From Haemonchus contortus (Eukaryota; Nematoda; Chromadorea; Rhabditida; Trichostrongylidae): a stretch of DNA of 64,000 nucleotides. Shown here piece after piece: positions 43,723 through 61,690 of this stretch. Every line of letters starts with the position of its first letter. Position 1 is the first letter of the stretch. The position numbers and the translations under genes were made by a program. The notes under the pieces are model-generated. The model was given only the letters and a program-made list of their open reading frames with translations, searched no databases and had not been told where the DNA came from. The stretch is taken from assembly GCA_000469685.2 (NCBI GenBank), contig LS997562.1:13837467-13901466 (forward strand), given 5' to 3'.

Positions 43723-44985
43723 ATCAAGCCAGAACTGTACAGAACTGCCTTGCCTTAAGGCCATTTATAAAGCAACTTGTAGATCCCGCTTGCATAGATT
43801 TCCTAAGCTCTCCAAGATAAAAACTCGTCGACGCATGCCTCGAGGTGGTTTGCATCATCGAATTTTTTTTTGGCTAGATAGCGATAGGAACAGGCGTTAT
43901 CTGGGCTCAAACCTGTTAAAAACGGTGGATGGGTCAGAAAAGCCATCACAAGTTTAAACTGTTTTAGGGGTTCTTCGCATGTGTGGGGTGAGCACTGTCT
44001 GGAGAAGGTTGACTTTTCGCTGGTTCCCTTGTGGAGCTGGAGCAACGCGACACATCATACATACAGTTGGTTTTAGCACTGGCAGTGGAGTTTGGTGGCA
44101 GCAACTCCCTTTCGAATAACGCCAAACACCGAGCATTGCCATTTTAGGTCGGGTGTCGGAGTTCCATACTTTCATTGTTCAAGTCACTGGCCCTTCCTCA
44201 TGAGGTTTACGTGGATCACCCACTTCTCGTCACCGGTGATTAAGTCGTTCAGTCATGCGAGGGTGCGTCGGAAAGTCAACAAGTTTGACATGCATTACGT
44301 CTCATTCGGAACTGGTGACCACGCAGCACATTAGGTATCCATACGCCATATCTCCAAGTCTTTCCGAGCGATGCAACTGGGCAGCTATTGTTTCGTGCTG
44401 GCTATTAAGCTTCTGTGAAAGCTGGTGAGTACTAGGGCTGGAATCCCCTTCAACAAGCTTTAGAAGGTTGTCGTCATTCAGCTCAGCTGGTCTCCAGATC
44501 GTGGTTTTTCGTTTCCGTAGACCATGTAAGGACTTGTGGTACCTATTTCTTGCCGTGCTGCAAGAGACAGTGGATGGTCCCATCGCATCACATATGTTGC
44601 TTGTCCACGATTTGGATTGACGCTTTTCCCGAACTTATAAAACTGGGACATTTCGCAAAGGTTATAGCTGAAAGAGTTGCTCCAACTGAGTCGAGTGCAA
44701 TTCTTTAGGTCTGGTGTCTTCTCCCAAACGGTGTGTTGTGCTCGCTGCACGCGATCGTACGTTGTGAAGGAAAAGATTAGAATTACCACTGGAAGGATAC
44801 GGAAAGTCGCCGCAGAAGCACTGCCGCAGGCCGTGGGAATTCGGGGAGATGTTCCGTCACCCCAATCGTTTCAGTTATAACCATTGCGAAGTGCGGGAGA
44901 CGGAAATTCACCCTATTCGAGACGCGCGCGGCAAATGGCGCGGCGAAATTTGTGGCGAATAAAACGACTTTGGCACCTATCACTG
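43723..44985 (-). pseudogene. Decayed mariner transposon
   Basis: Minus-strand blocks in transposase order: WRPAELNDDNLLKLVEGD, then a helix-turn-helix-like segment (HQLSQKLNSQHETIAAQLHR). LITGDEKWVIHVN follows (about 44250-44210; the first catalytic Asp). A 'QDNARPH'-like block lies near 44010, then LTHPPFLTGLSPDN and AKKKFDDANHLEACVDEFL (44000-43810). Several frameshifts and stops interrupt it. The 5' side at 44950-44985 holds a sequence like a mariner end (AGGTGCCAAAGTCGTTTTAT on the minus strand). The 3' end is unclear. It is close in kind to mariners known from hookworms. Confidence 0.8.
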
Positions 44986-45335
44986 GGGCACAAACTCGAA
45001 GTAGGGTAGAGAGGTAACATCAGCTGGGACTACTTATCCAATTTGCTTGAAACCTTAAAACCTCTTTCGGATAATATTTTAGACGCCATGAATTTCAAAC
45101 AGCCTCTTCCATGCCAGCGGATCAAACAAGTGACGGTGATGAAGAGAAATGGTAGAGTTCCACTTAATTGAGGGAAGAATTAAGCTCTCAGCAATTACAT
45201 GAGTTTAGCCTCTAGAATCCATTTCACTGAGAGGTCAGAGACGCGCGTGATGCGCGACTACTATGGGAATCACGACACAAGGGAGATTAGTACGCTCTGC
45301 TGCTACAACCTCATTGTATCCTGTGATACCTCCCC

Positions 45336-45593
45336 GGGTGTGGTGCGTTAGGAACGAAATGGTCGCATCGCGGTGAGAGGGGCGTCGCGCGCGAAGGAAT
45401 GTAGCAGGATGCAGCAGTAGGTAAGAAATTTAAGAACAAAAGTACTAATAGTAGAGTTATGTATAAAATAATGATCGTATATCGATTGAGCTGTATGAAG
45501 AACGCTGGAGCTGTAATAAGGGCGAATGAGTGGTCCGCGACAGCCGCGTGCGACAAATCGATTACCCAAAATCGTTCCTAACGCCCGTCTCCC
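45336..45593. mobile_element. 258-bp MITE, copy B
   Basis: It has the same 258-bp length and same ends as copy A at 24006. It is flanked by a perfect 10-bp duplication ATACCTCCCC at 45326-45335 and 45594-45603. Confidence 0.9.
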
Positions 45594-45603
45594 ATACCTC
45601 CCC

Positions 45604-46884
45604 CTCAGTCGGACGGATACATTCGACGCCATATGCAAGTTGAACGTTCTGAACTCTCAGTGAGTTCCAGTCGTATAGGATAACCTTACACGACAAGGAA
45701 CACTCATTTTTCTGCACCACCACCGCCACCAATCTGACACATGGCAATGCAAAAAGTGGTGAATATGTAGTGGGGGGGGGGGGGTTGTGCTGTTCAATCC
45801 TTACCTCATCTAATCATCTCATTCATCCTGGAGCTCCTTCTCTTTTGAAAGTTTGGGAAGGAACTCCGGGGTGGGAGAACCATTGGTTGTTCAATTCTTA
45901 CCTCATCCCAGCTTTTTGCACGAGATAATCAACTCTCTCACCCCGGAGCTCCTCCCCTAACTTTTAGAAGGCCCAGTGCACTGGGTCTCTTTATCTCAAT
46001 GCACTGTGCCGCCTGGTGTTAGAGACGCAGAGCACAAAAGGGCGATGGCACCACCCAACTACGTTTTCACCCAAAAAAGTCGATTTAGAACTTGAATTAG
46101 TGCTCAATAAAATCATTCCCCCAAGAGCGTCCGTTCATTTCTAGCCCAGGTCTCTGTTTGGGGAACGTTCAGATCCAGGGGAAGATGTCTAGGTGAGAAG
46201 AACATTTCCAAGGCAAAACATGTCAAGATCTCCCATATTACACGTATTCTGAAGTACAAAATTGTTCTGAACCATCTCAAAGCGCATCGCCACCTGTTCC
46301 TAGGGCTCGTTCCCGAGCTTGTTTCCCATTACTGGAGGAAAGTACGACCTGTGCACCCCTCCCACTCCCACCTCCAAGAATTAATTATACTTTTACCAGG
46401 GCAACAGCATGATTGCAGGAGGTTCATCCGCGTTCTCATGATAATAAATCTTTGATAGTACAAATACGTAGCAGTATTAGGAAGCAGAACCCCGTTAAAT
46501 AAAGAGGACGCGTCAGCTCCCAAGCCAACGTCTTCCATTAAATCGTCTTTTCCCTTGAGCAGTTATCGGTTCCGCAGAAACCAAATAAGGGGGCGAAAGC
46601 GTTCCTGCTAAAGTGATAACCACGATAAAAAGTCGACCGTTAAACTGCAGAACGGGTAAGCGCCATCTTCTGGGTATGGTGTGGACAACGACGAGACGCA
46701 GGTACCCAAGGGGGGGGGGGGGGGAGTGTGTAATTTGGCGTTTCGTTCCGTGTATTGCAGACGCGGCGCGGTTTTCCGCTCCACTATTTTTATTCACATC
46801 GCGCGCTGGTGCTTGTTGGTCGTCGTCTTCGTGTCTGGTAACGGAAGAAGTTTTTTCGAAGGTTTGAGTAAGGAGTACTACGTG
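45604..46884. other. Upstream flank of the helicase gene, no gene recognised
   Basis: Contains poly-G runs at 45773-45784 and 46709-46722 and pyrimidine-rich DNA. The stretch before 46885 may include promoter and 5' UTR. A TTTTTTCGAAG acceptor-like site lies about 24 nt before the ATG. Confidence 0.35.
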
Positions 46885-53339
<6,455 letters not shown>

Positions 53340-56300
53340 GTACGTTTTTTTGATATTAAGATAGTCGGGCAGTTTTCCTGGTTTGAAGCGTGCAGTTTCG
53401 AATGTCTTCTGATTTTGCGTGGCAGCCCTACCTTGGTTTCTTCAGATTGCAGTAATAGCGTTCCATCGATCCCTGATCGTTCATTAAAATAACTTCTGAG
53501 TGCTGTGTTGGTTGAGGGATGGTTTATCAGTGGCCTTGAGACCGCATGCAGCACTTCATTCGTAAGCCTACCCACCTCTCAGACGTACCATAAATTGTTG
53601 AAGCAGCCTCGTGACGTATTGATCTCCGCACGCATATCTCACGCGTCGCATCGGGGGCTACTGCAAAGCACTCACACTGCAACGGATAGCAATCGTTGTA
53701 ATTTTCTCATAGCCTTATTTCTTTTTTTTTCGAGTTTACTCACGAAATTGTGAAAATATTTCAGGTTTTGCTGAAGTCCGATGCTTATTGTCCCTGTCTG
53801 TCATATAAATTGCGTACCTCTTTCTATTCTTTTTCTATTACTTAGTACTAGGTTATGTCATTGAATCGAGGTGGAACACCTCCGAGCATTATTTATTCAT
53901 TGTTTGGTCGGCGAGTTGACTGTGTTTTGTAGCATCATTACTATTATTATTATTTTTTATTTTTATTGTTTCTTACTTGTTCTTATATGTATTCAGAGCT
54001 TTAAGTGAGTAATATTTCGAATTGTGTGTACATGTGAGCGTCTAGAAGTCGGCGATGTTTATGTCATTTTGTTCTAGGCATTTCCTCCTCTCATTCTATT
54101 TTCAATTTGTAACAGTTGTCATGTCTGCCTACTCAGGATGTCATGGTTTATTATCGGTCCGCGACCGTTGGAGTGTCCTCGTTCTCTCTGCTGTATCCCA
54201 CCGATCTCTGGTGTGATTGTGCACACTTTTCTACTACACGGTGTGCCGACGTGCGGGTGCTGATGATGCTGTCTTGTGTCGTTTCGTGCGGGTATTCCTT
54301 GTTCCATTCTAGTTAATATCCGTTCGCACTCCCGGTACTAGCCTGTGTTCATTCTGTTGCGTCGCCGTTTCACATTCATTGGCGCTTTGATGTACATAAG
54401 ATACCACCAAGACTTTGTAGCCTGCTATACCTCCTCTAACGAGGCACCAAGGTTGAATGGCGCTTGGCCTGGCTGCTTGATCTGTGAAAGTAGTTGTTTG
54501 TTACCGCTTTGCGGTGCTTATGATCTATTTATTTCGCTCTTGAATTTCTACCATTTTATTCGTCGACTGTTTATTCTTGTTCTAGGCTAATGAGACGGGT
54601 AGAATTATGTATCTCTGTTTGGTTGCAGCGGATCTAACAAACTTCCGCTGTGGTTCAGTTCCCCACACAGCTGTTCCATTTCTCCCCGTTCGTCAACGTT
54701 TTCTACATACAATGTAAAAAGTTCTTTTGTCTAGAATCATTATTGTTAACCGGTCGCTCGTCGCTGTTGCTTGTTGGACGGTTGTGGGCGGGTCCTACTT
54801 GGTAGATTGACCTGTCCGCTAACCATAGGAGAACGTTTACATCACAAGTTATGTTGTTCACTTTTGGCTCTGAGTTTAGACTGTTTTGATGATTAGTAGT
54901 GCTATATGAAGGGATAAAGGCTCGGAAGGTTTTGTCAAGTTATCTTCAAGAGAATTCGTACTAGCGAAATTTTATGTAGCAATTAAGCATGCCTATCTTG
55001 ATGATAGTTCAGACTAACCTGATTTTGGTATTCGTGCTGCCCGCATCTTTTTAAATGTTTCTGAATCACGCTGTTGTCTTCTTGACTTTGCGTAATCCGG
55101 TAGGACTTCTAGGCGTTTGCAATCTTCTACATGGAGCATCATGGAAAAAAGAGGCTGTAGCTCTTCAGGTGGGTGAAGTGGTGCAGGACCAATCAGTGTT
55201 CGCACTGGTTAAAGCATTAAAGCATTGTTTGAAAGGCTAGAAAGTGTTTTCATTCGGTAAATGTTGTAGTTGTAGAAGGCGAAATCATGTAATTCCCTAC
55301 CTGCATCAGGGACGTAACGGCCTGTGCCTTGTGAAGTAGTAGAAAAATGGGAAGGTGGTGGCGTGGGATTAGCTACCATCATTGGGTACACCTAAGAGAT
55401 GCAAATTGGAAGCAGAGAGCATGACATGCTCAATCTGTTGTAATCTATTGTTAGGAGTCAGTTACGCGTTCTCATTACTCCATATTCCGACAGTTGGCGA
55501 GATAAAGTTGCATAGTACAGTGGTAGTGAATGTTCTTGATCTGATTCAGGCCAGCTGGTCAATTCTTTGGATGTGATACAATCCAAAGAATTGAGCAGCT
55601 AGTCCCGTTGCATGAAAATAGTAGAGAGGTCGAACAGTCAACTCAAGCACGCATAATATCCCGTAAGAAGCTCATCATCCCCCGTGCACTTGCGCAAGAC
55701 TTGTAGGGAGACTCAGCATCCAATTGAAGGTGTGATTACTAGTGGGAATGGGAAAGTGATGTAACCAATGGGTCCCATATTTCGAGGCCAATCGGTAGCG
55801 TTTTGACCTGAGACCCAAAGCGACTTTTTTCGGCAGTGTTTCCATGGCCATTTTGTGCAACTGTAAAGTCAAGGAATTGCGACCCAAAACCTTTGGGAAA
55901 TATGCCAAGTATCACATAGTGTGTCTGAATTAAGACTAATTCCGTATGCATCCGATGGTTACGTTGCGCTTCTCAGAGCTGCAATTTATAAAAATCACCT
56001 GTATCTCTCATGAAAACCACGAGGCAGTTTTTTGAGTAGTTGCTTAACAAAGGATGGAGTGAGGCTTGTTCTGGTTACTATGACAAGCCAAGTGATTTGT
56101 ATATGCAGGCAGGCTCTAATGTCTTTCGGGTTCACACTCCGCTTGTTCTGCCGTCTTCGAATTCCCTGATGGCTCGTAACTTTCGACATGTAGACTGTCT
56201 CAGACTGTGCGCCTTTCTAGCCTAGTGTTTCCAGAATCATATTGAAAACAAATAGCGAAAAATTCATCAGCGACACCTTAGCGCCATCACTTACTTGACC

Positions 56301-58702
56301 TAAGGTGTGTAACATTGGTTCGCCCATTCTGTCTTTTGAGTTCAAAGAAGTTGTTGCATCTTCTGTAAAAAAAAGGGTATTTTTTACAACCGGACGTAAT
56401 TTATTCTCCATTCTTCTCAACGATGCCTCTTCAACATGATTGAAGCAAAACACTGTACATCGATTTCGAATGAGCGTCTGTAGCAAACTTCGATACAGGT
56501 TTCAAAAATTAAACGAGAGAGCAATTCACTAGTTCTCCTCTCAGTCATGGAGACCGTCTTTTCTTTTTACGGTGGTTGCTTTTAACTGCTTGAGCTCCAT
56601 TTATGCCTCAGTTATATTTCAGACACTGTTGACCCAGTATTTCAACGATGATCAGAGTGAAGGTAGATTTTTTTGACTCTGTGGGCATGTGGGACGCAAT
56701 GAGGGGTTAGGGTTTGCCAACTTGTGAAGGTTTATAACGCATCGGATTAAAACTCCCCGTTGCGCTTCGTTAACCGAGTTGAGAGTATTTGTAGTGTTTA
56801 CAGTTCTCGAGGAAGTGCTCAAACTTGGTAAGGTTTCTTGTCCTGTGGGCATTGCTGTGATCACTTTTTTGGTTTTAAGAGCGTGACGCAATAGAGTTGT
56901 GGATTTTTCTCATGATATCAGCTTTGGAGTGGGAAGCATAGCCCTTAAACTGAGAAGGGCCCTTTTATTTTGGAAAGCCTGAAGTTGCGAACTACCAACC
57001 GCCTATATGTTTTCGAGAGATGCGAGTATGCGACTAGTATTTTGCCATGAAGGGTCGCTGGGAAGGCTTAGCGAGGTGAAGCGATCATGTGAAAGAACTG
57101 TTCTGGCTGAGATGGCAGCAATAGACAAAAGGTGGAGTTTAGAAGTCGTGTATTTATAGCCCGACCCTTCTGAGAATTTTTGAGAACGATCTTTCTCATA
57201 TTTCGGGTTACTCATGAATTGCGTAAGCAGGTGGATGTTCTCCTACAGGCAGTGATCAGAAATAGTGATCGGTAACGATGTCAGGGCTCCTTTGATAAGA
57301 TACCGATATCATTTTACCACGCAATTTATTGCATCACCTTCATAACGGCGTTCGCAGCAGCGATGTTCAGCAAACCCTCTACTTTTCAGCAAGTGAAATA
57401 GTGACAGTACACTTGTTATTGTTATATACAACTGAACTTGCTATGCTTATAATTCACACCTTAATAACTCAATCGGTATAAGCTGAAAAAAATTGCTGAC
57501 CCCTCATACCTTGCCCACAACTTCCCATGCTATCGCAAGATCATCTTCATCATCTTTGCGGTATATTCCGCAATTTTCTTATCGTAATTTGAAGTATCTG
57601 ACGCTTTTATATAGAAATCGCTAGGAAACCAGTATGCAGGAAAGAGCGAGTATTCCCAAACAAATAAAGCTTAGCAGCAGGTTTACAGATTGCTGTTAGG
57701 CTTATGTTCATTTGCTCTATTAATCGTGATTTTAGCAACTCCATTTATCGGTCGCACCTAATCCAGGTAGATTTCGGCTATGATGTGCACAACTTACTTC
57801 TGTTCATGTCAAGCGATGCTACTCGCTTCTGGATTAGTTATGGGAGTGACGGGTGAGGGTTATCAAATCATGTTCAATAATAATGAAACAATATAAATAC
57901 ATTGACATCATTGTCAGATTAATAGAGGAGGACCGATTAGTTCCTCCTTGTTGGTGACCAGTTTTTCTATCATTTTCCAACGTTTATTGGTTTGTAGATA
58001 GAAAAATTGACAGTGAGTAATGATCGGTACGTCAGGACTTGATATAGTCTATATATCTGTTTTGTTCCATTCAGAAGTTTTCCTGATCTTTACTAGGGTA
58101 ATCTTCTTTCGTACAACGCGCTCTGTTCCATGCTGAAGTAGAGCAACAAACAACCCATGTCCATCATTATTTTTTTTGTTGAACTTGTATTCAGATCCTC
58201 TCTACAATTTGTTTCAAATCATATTTGAATAAGTGAGTCTACGAAGTGCATGCGAATAGCAATGTTGATCATGAGCGTGCACGTTTGCCATAAAAGTTGA
58301 TCACGAGTTATGCGTATTTGCCTTCAAAACAACAGCTCATTTCGAGCCAACACCTTTCAGTAGGTCTATGTCAATATCGTTACATGCAATATGTCTCAAT
58401 TAAGGTATGTTCAGGTCCTTTTTTTTTTGATGCTGAAATAGTCATTTCTAAAATCTTATTTCAGCACCTTGGCTTTTTTGACACGCTTTTGATGCTAATG
58501 TTGAATCACGAAGTGCAATTACTCGAAAATATAATTTCGATGCGTATTCATCTTCATTCACTTTTAAAATGATTTCAATCTGGAAGTTCGACTGTTGCCT
58601 TTATACAAGTTTCCATCTCTTTACTCTCAATAGGCGTTCCTCCTACGATTGTTAAATTGCGTATTTTTCTCTGTTGTGCTTTTTGACTCAATTACTACCG
58701 CA
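53340..58702. other. 3' UTR and intergenic stretch, no further gene recognised
   Basis: The first kilobase is T-rich and probably holds the helicase 3' UTR. Frames of 60-90 codons elsewhere show no domains. No transposon could be named. Confidence 0.4.
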
Positions 58703-58710
58703 CTTTTCAG
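58703..58710 (+). promoter_or_regulatory. Probable trans-splice acceptor of vps-20
   Basis: CTTTTCAG ends six nt before the ATG at 58717, with no coding exon upstream. This is the expected layout for spliced-leader addition. Confidence 0.55.
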
Positions 58711-58716
58711 ATAAAA

Positions 58717-60205
58717 ATGGGTGGTTTATTCAGCAAGAAGACGCCGTGTCCACCGAAGAATTGTGAAATTACGGAACAAGACCAGGCTATCCTGGTGCGT
58801 CAAATTGGAAATTTACTTTCAGATGACTATCGTAGGAAATCATTGCTCGGTGAGTATTGTCTGCATAGTATATGGATGTTTTTGAAGTCATCCACAATGC
58901 CCTTCGAGCAGTCACGGTAGTGTGAGAAGAGGTATAGCGATTTCTGGTGATCGACTAGTGGTTGAACATGTCCTGTGTCGATGTTACTGTAACTTGAGCA
59001 AGATGGTCTCAAAACAGCTATCGTCGATCAACGGGGTTTAGGAGAAGTGGTTCCTGGCCTAAGTTGACGCAGCATATAGTATTGACAGTGTTATACGTCA
59101 AAGGAAGACCGATGTGATCTGAAATACAGACATGTAGTAAATAGAGTAATTTCTAATAAGGTTTCTAATTTATCATTTTTTCAGCAGCTAAAAATACAGA
59201 GAGATAAGATCAAGCAGTTTGTTCGTAGAAAGGAAAAATGCATGGAGCGTGAGCGAGAACTCGCACGGCAACTGCTCAAGGACGGTCGGAAGGAGTACGT
59301 TGTCTCTCATTTTGGAGTTAATTTTTCTATGATCTCATTTCTTCCATTTGCAGTCGAGCACTCCTCCTTTTGAAAAAGAAGCGATTCCAAGAGAATGTAA
59401 TTGAAAGAACACTCAAGCAGTTGGATAATATTGATAGAATGGTAAGTTGCCTTTACAGGATCTCTAGCTTGTTTTCCTTTTTTGGGTCTCAAAAACAATG
59501 ACCAAAGTGGACTTTGTTTTTGTCCTCACCATTTGTTCCCATTGTAGGGAGGGTCCGATTACTATTCTTAAGTTGTTAATATTCAAACTTATTGTATAAG
59601 CTGGAAAAGCATCAACAGGAATATTTGTCATAGCTCCAGTGAAATTTAAAGATCCACTTCACCTCTTTCTGATCGTAAGTTAAGGTCCATGACCTGGAAT
59701 TTGCCGATATCCAACAGAGAGTGGTCGAAGGCCTCCGTCAAGGAAATGATGCGCTGAAAAAGATGAACGCGGTTAGTTTTGTTGGGCCTAAGTCGTACCT
59801 ATCCACCTTTCACAGTATTCTTTTTACAGATCTTCGACATTGACGAGATTGAAAAGTTGATGGAGGAAACCAAAGAGGCGGCAGAGTATCAAGAAGTATG
59901 TAATATTTTGTTTTATTTGATTTCTCTTCATGCTCTCAGAAAATGAATTTTCCAGGAAATTTCCGCTCTCCTCACAGGACAGTTGACCACTACTGATGTA
60001 GAAGAGGCAGAACATGAGTTGGAGCAGCTTCTGGCATCTCAAGTAGGTGACGTGGTTCTGCCAGATGTCCCAGCTCACGAGCTTCCCCGCAGAGAACGAG
60101 GTTGGCTGTCAAGTAAACCAATAGGGTCACTTCTGACACTGTTCTTATTTTGCAGAGAAGGAAAGCTCAGGTAAAAAGAGAGAAGCGGTTGCAATGGAAG
60201 CGTAA
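58717..60205 (+). CDS. vps-20: ESCRT-III subunit VPS20/CHMP6
   Basis: ESCRT-III component that links ESCRT-II (VPS25) to SNF7 polymerisation on endosomes. Seven exons, in phase, give 207 residues (human CHMP6 has 201): 58717-58794, 59185-59294, 59354-59441, 59685-59771, 59830-59895, 59956-60100 and 60156-60205. Exon 1 begins MGGLFSKK, with Gly2 and Ser6 fitting N-myristoylation, as in CHMP6. ITEQDQAIL leads into a long charged helix (LKIQRDKIKQF, then RERELARQLLKDGRK). LLLLKKKRFQENVIERTL and IDEIEKLMEETKEAAEYQ follow. The acidic C-terminal part includes EEAEHELEQLL and LPDVPAHELP, where family members carry the MIT-interacting motif. The gene is complete with canonical GT-AG introns and a SL-type acceptor. 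Confidence 0.93.
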
Positions 60206-60959
60206 TCTTCAGGAGTACGGAAGAAACGCAGACGTTATACATTACATTCATTATATTGTCACGTTATACATTCGTCTATGCCTATGCCTGTGATACTTTG
60301 CATATATCTGTAGATAAAACTGATTCGCGCTGGTCATCGCTAGCATTTTTTCCATGTTACAATCCGTGGAAAGCCACTCATTCGATATTTGCATCCAACG
60401 AGTTCTTAAACTTGAGGAGTGTTCTCCTAAGACCATTTCATAAATCGCCATCTAAATTCTATCAATCTTTCAAGTTGGAACGAGATTCACCTATATCATC
60501 TGTCTTGGGCTTGTCCTGCTGTTTGTTGAAGGTCCCGGAAAATTCAGTCAGTATTCGCATTAGTCCTACGGTCTCCGTAATATCACATAACGTGTCCGGT
60601 CCACCTGATTTTCGATTCCTTGGCGTAAGCAGCGGCGTCCCTCTCCTTCGTTATGTGGAGGAGCTCCAGGAGCTCCGAAAACGGATTCCTCTTTACACTT
60701 GCATCGAAAGAATTCGAGCATCGTCTTTTCCACTACGCGTTGAATGACTGTGACTGCATGCTCACCCTACTTTCTCAGAGTCTTGGTATCTGGACGTATA
60801 TCAAAGCAGGAAGGACAGTAGAGTCGAAAAGAAAGCGGACCGGATGTTTTTGTTTTCTTCATTACTGTTATAATGTTCTCAAACGCTCCCCTGCCATCCA
60901 CTCAGCACCGGAGCCAGGTTATTCATCATATTATTTTGACTTTCCACTTGGAGGCACAC
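60206..60959 (+). other. Unidentified open frames downstream of vps-20
   Basis: A 163-codon frame (60256-60747) overlaps a 106-codon frame (60653-60973). The first contains Ser/Pro-rich blocks such as SISVLGLSCCLLKVPEN-like text, but shows no family. The length is notable for this AT-rich DNA. It may be 3' transposon sequence flanking the RTE remnant or a lineage-specific exon. Confidence 0.2.
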
Positions 60960-61690
60960 AGCTTAAACGTTGAAAAATGCTAATTCCAAAAGGAACAACA
61001 CCACGTACCGTTCCGCTTCCCATAAACACTTTCCTCGCTGAGTTCAGTCTTAGGCCGTCTTCCACAGCTGGCCAGCCCTCGTTTCGTCTACAATGTGCTG
61101 GGTGTTATATGTAAGTACGATGTCATCTGCAAAGCGGAGATGATGTCAGTAGCCACTGTCGACCTTCTTTCCCAAGTCTTTCCATTAACATGGCCCATGA
61201 TGCTTTGAAAAGTGGTCCTGAAAAGCTTCGGAGAGTTGTTAACTTCCTGTCGAACCGTTCTCTTCCGTTGACACTGTCTCCCTAGTGGAATGGCGAGGTC
61301 CTGATCGTGAAGTTGTTGAGGATCTCACGAAGTGAACATCCTTATACATTGAGTAGGAACGCCAGGGGTACCCAAGGCTCCGGTTACCGCTTCTGTCTTG
61401 ACGGTGTCAAGGGCCCTGTGTGAAAAGTTTGTAGATTACAGACAGCAGGCACATTGGGCGACCGTTGCCAATATCTCTGGATCTCCCTTCTTATAACCTG
61501 GGTACTTGGCGTTCTTACAGGTACAATGTGGAGAGCCTAGCTCGTGTTTTGAGAATGACTGGTGAAAAGCTCCGTAAATGTTCCGGTTTGGTACTATCAG
61601 GACCGGACGCCGTACAATTCTTCCTCGGCATGATGAATGTCGAATTTCGGATGGAGGGGAGAAGGAATATCTGTCCTGAACATACATAGC
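60960..61690 (-). pseudogene. RTE-type LINE reverse-transcriptase remnant
   Basis: Minus-strand blocks occur in the expected order, with frame changes. YKKGDPE (about 61485) comes first, then ALDTVKTEAVTGALGTPGVP (about 61415-61355). PKLFRTTFQSIMGHVNGKTW follows (about 61220-61165), then LRFADDIVLT (about 61140-61105; the catalytic Asp pair is preserved). LRLNSARKVFMGSG (about 61050-61005) is last. The region between the first two blocks is deleted. It matches strongylid RTE polyproteins, the family of the fragment at 40480. Confidence 0.8.

Noticed and set aside
45311..45638. Minus-strand frames of 81 and 96 codons
   Set aside because: Same MITE-derived peptide as at 24006; no coding function inferred.
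46861..46873. GGTTTGAG upstream of the helicase ATG as a remnant of a spliced-leader sequence
   Set aside because: Eight bases matching the end of SL1-like sequence are expected by chance; the real leader would not be genome-encoded here.
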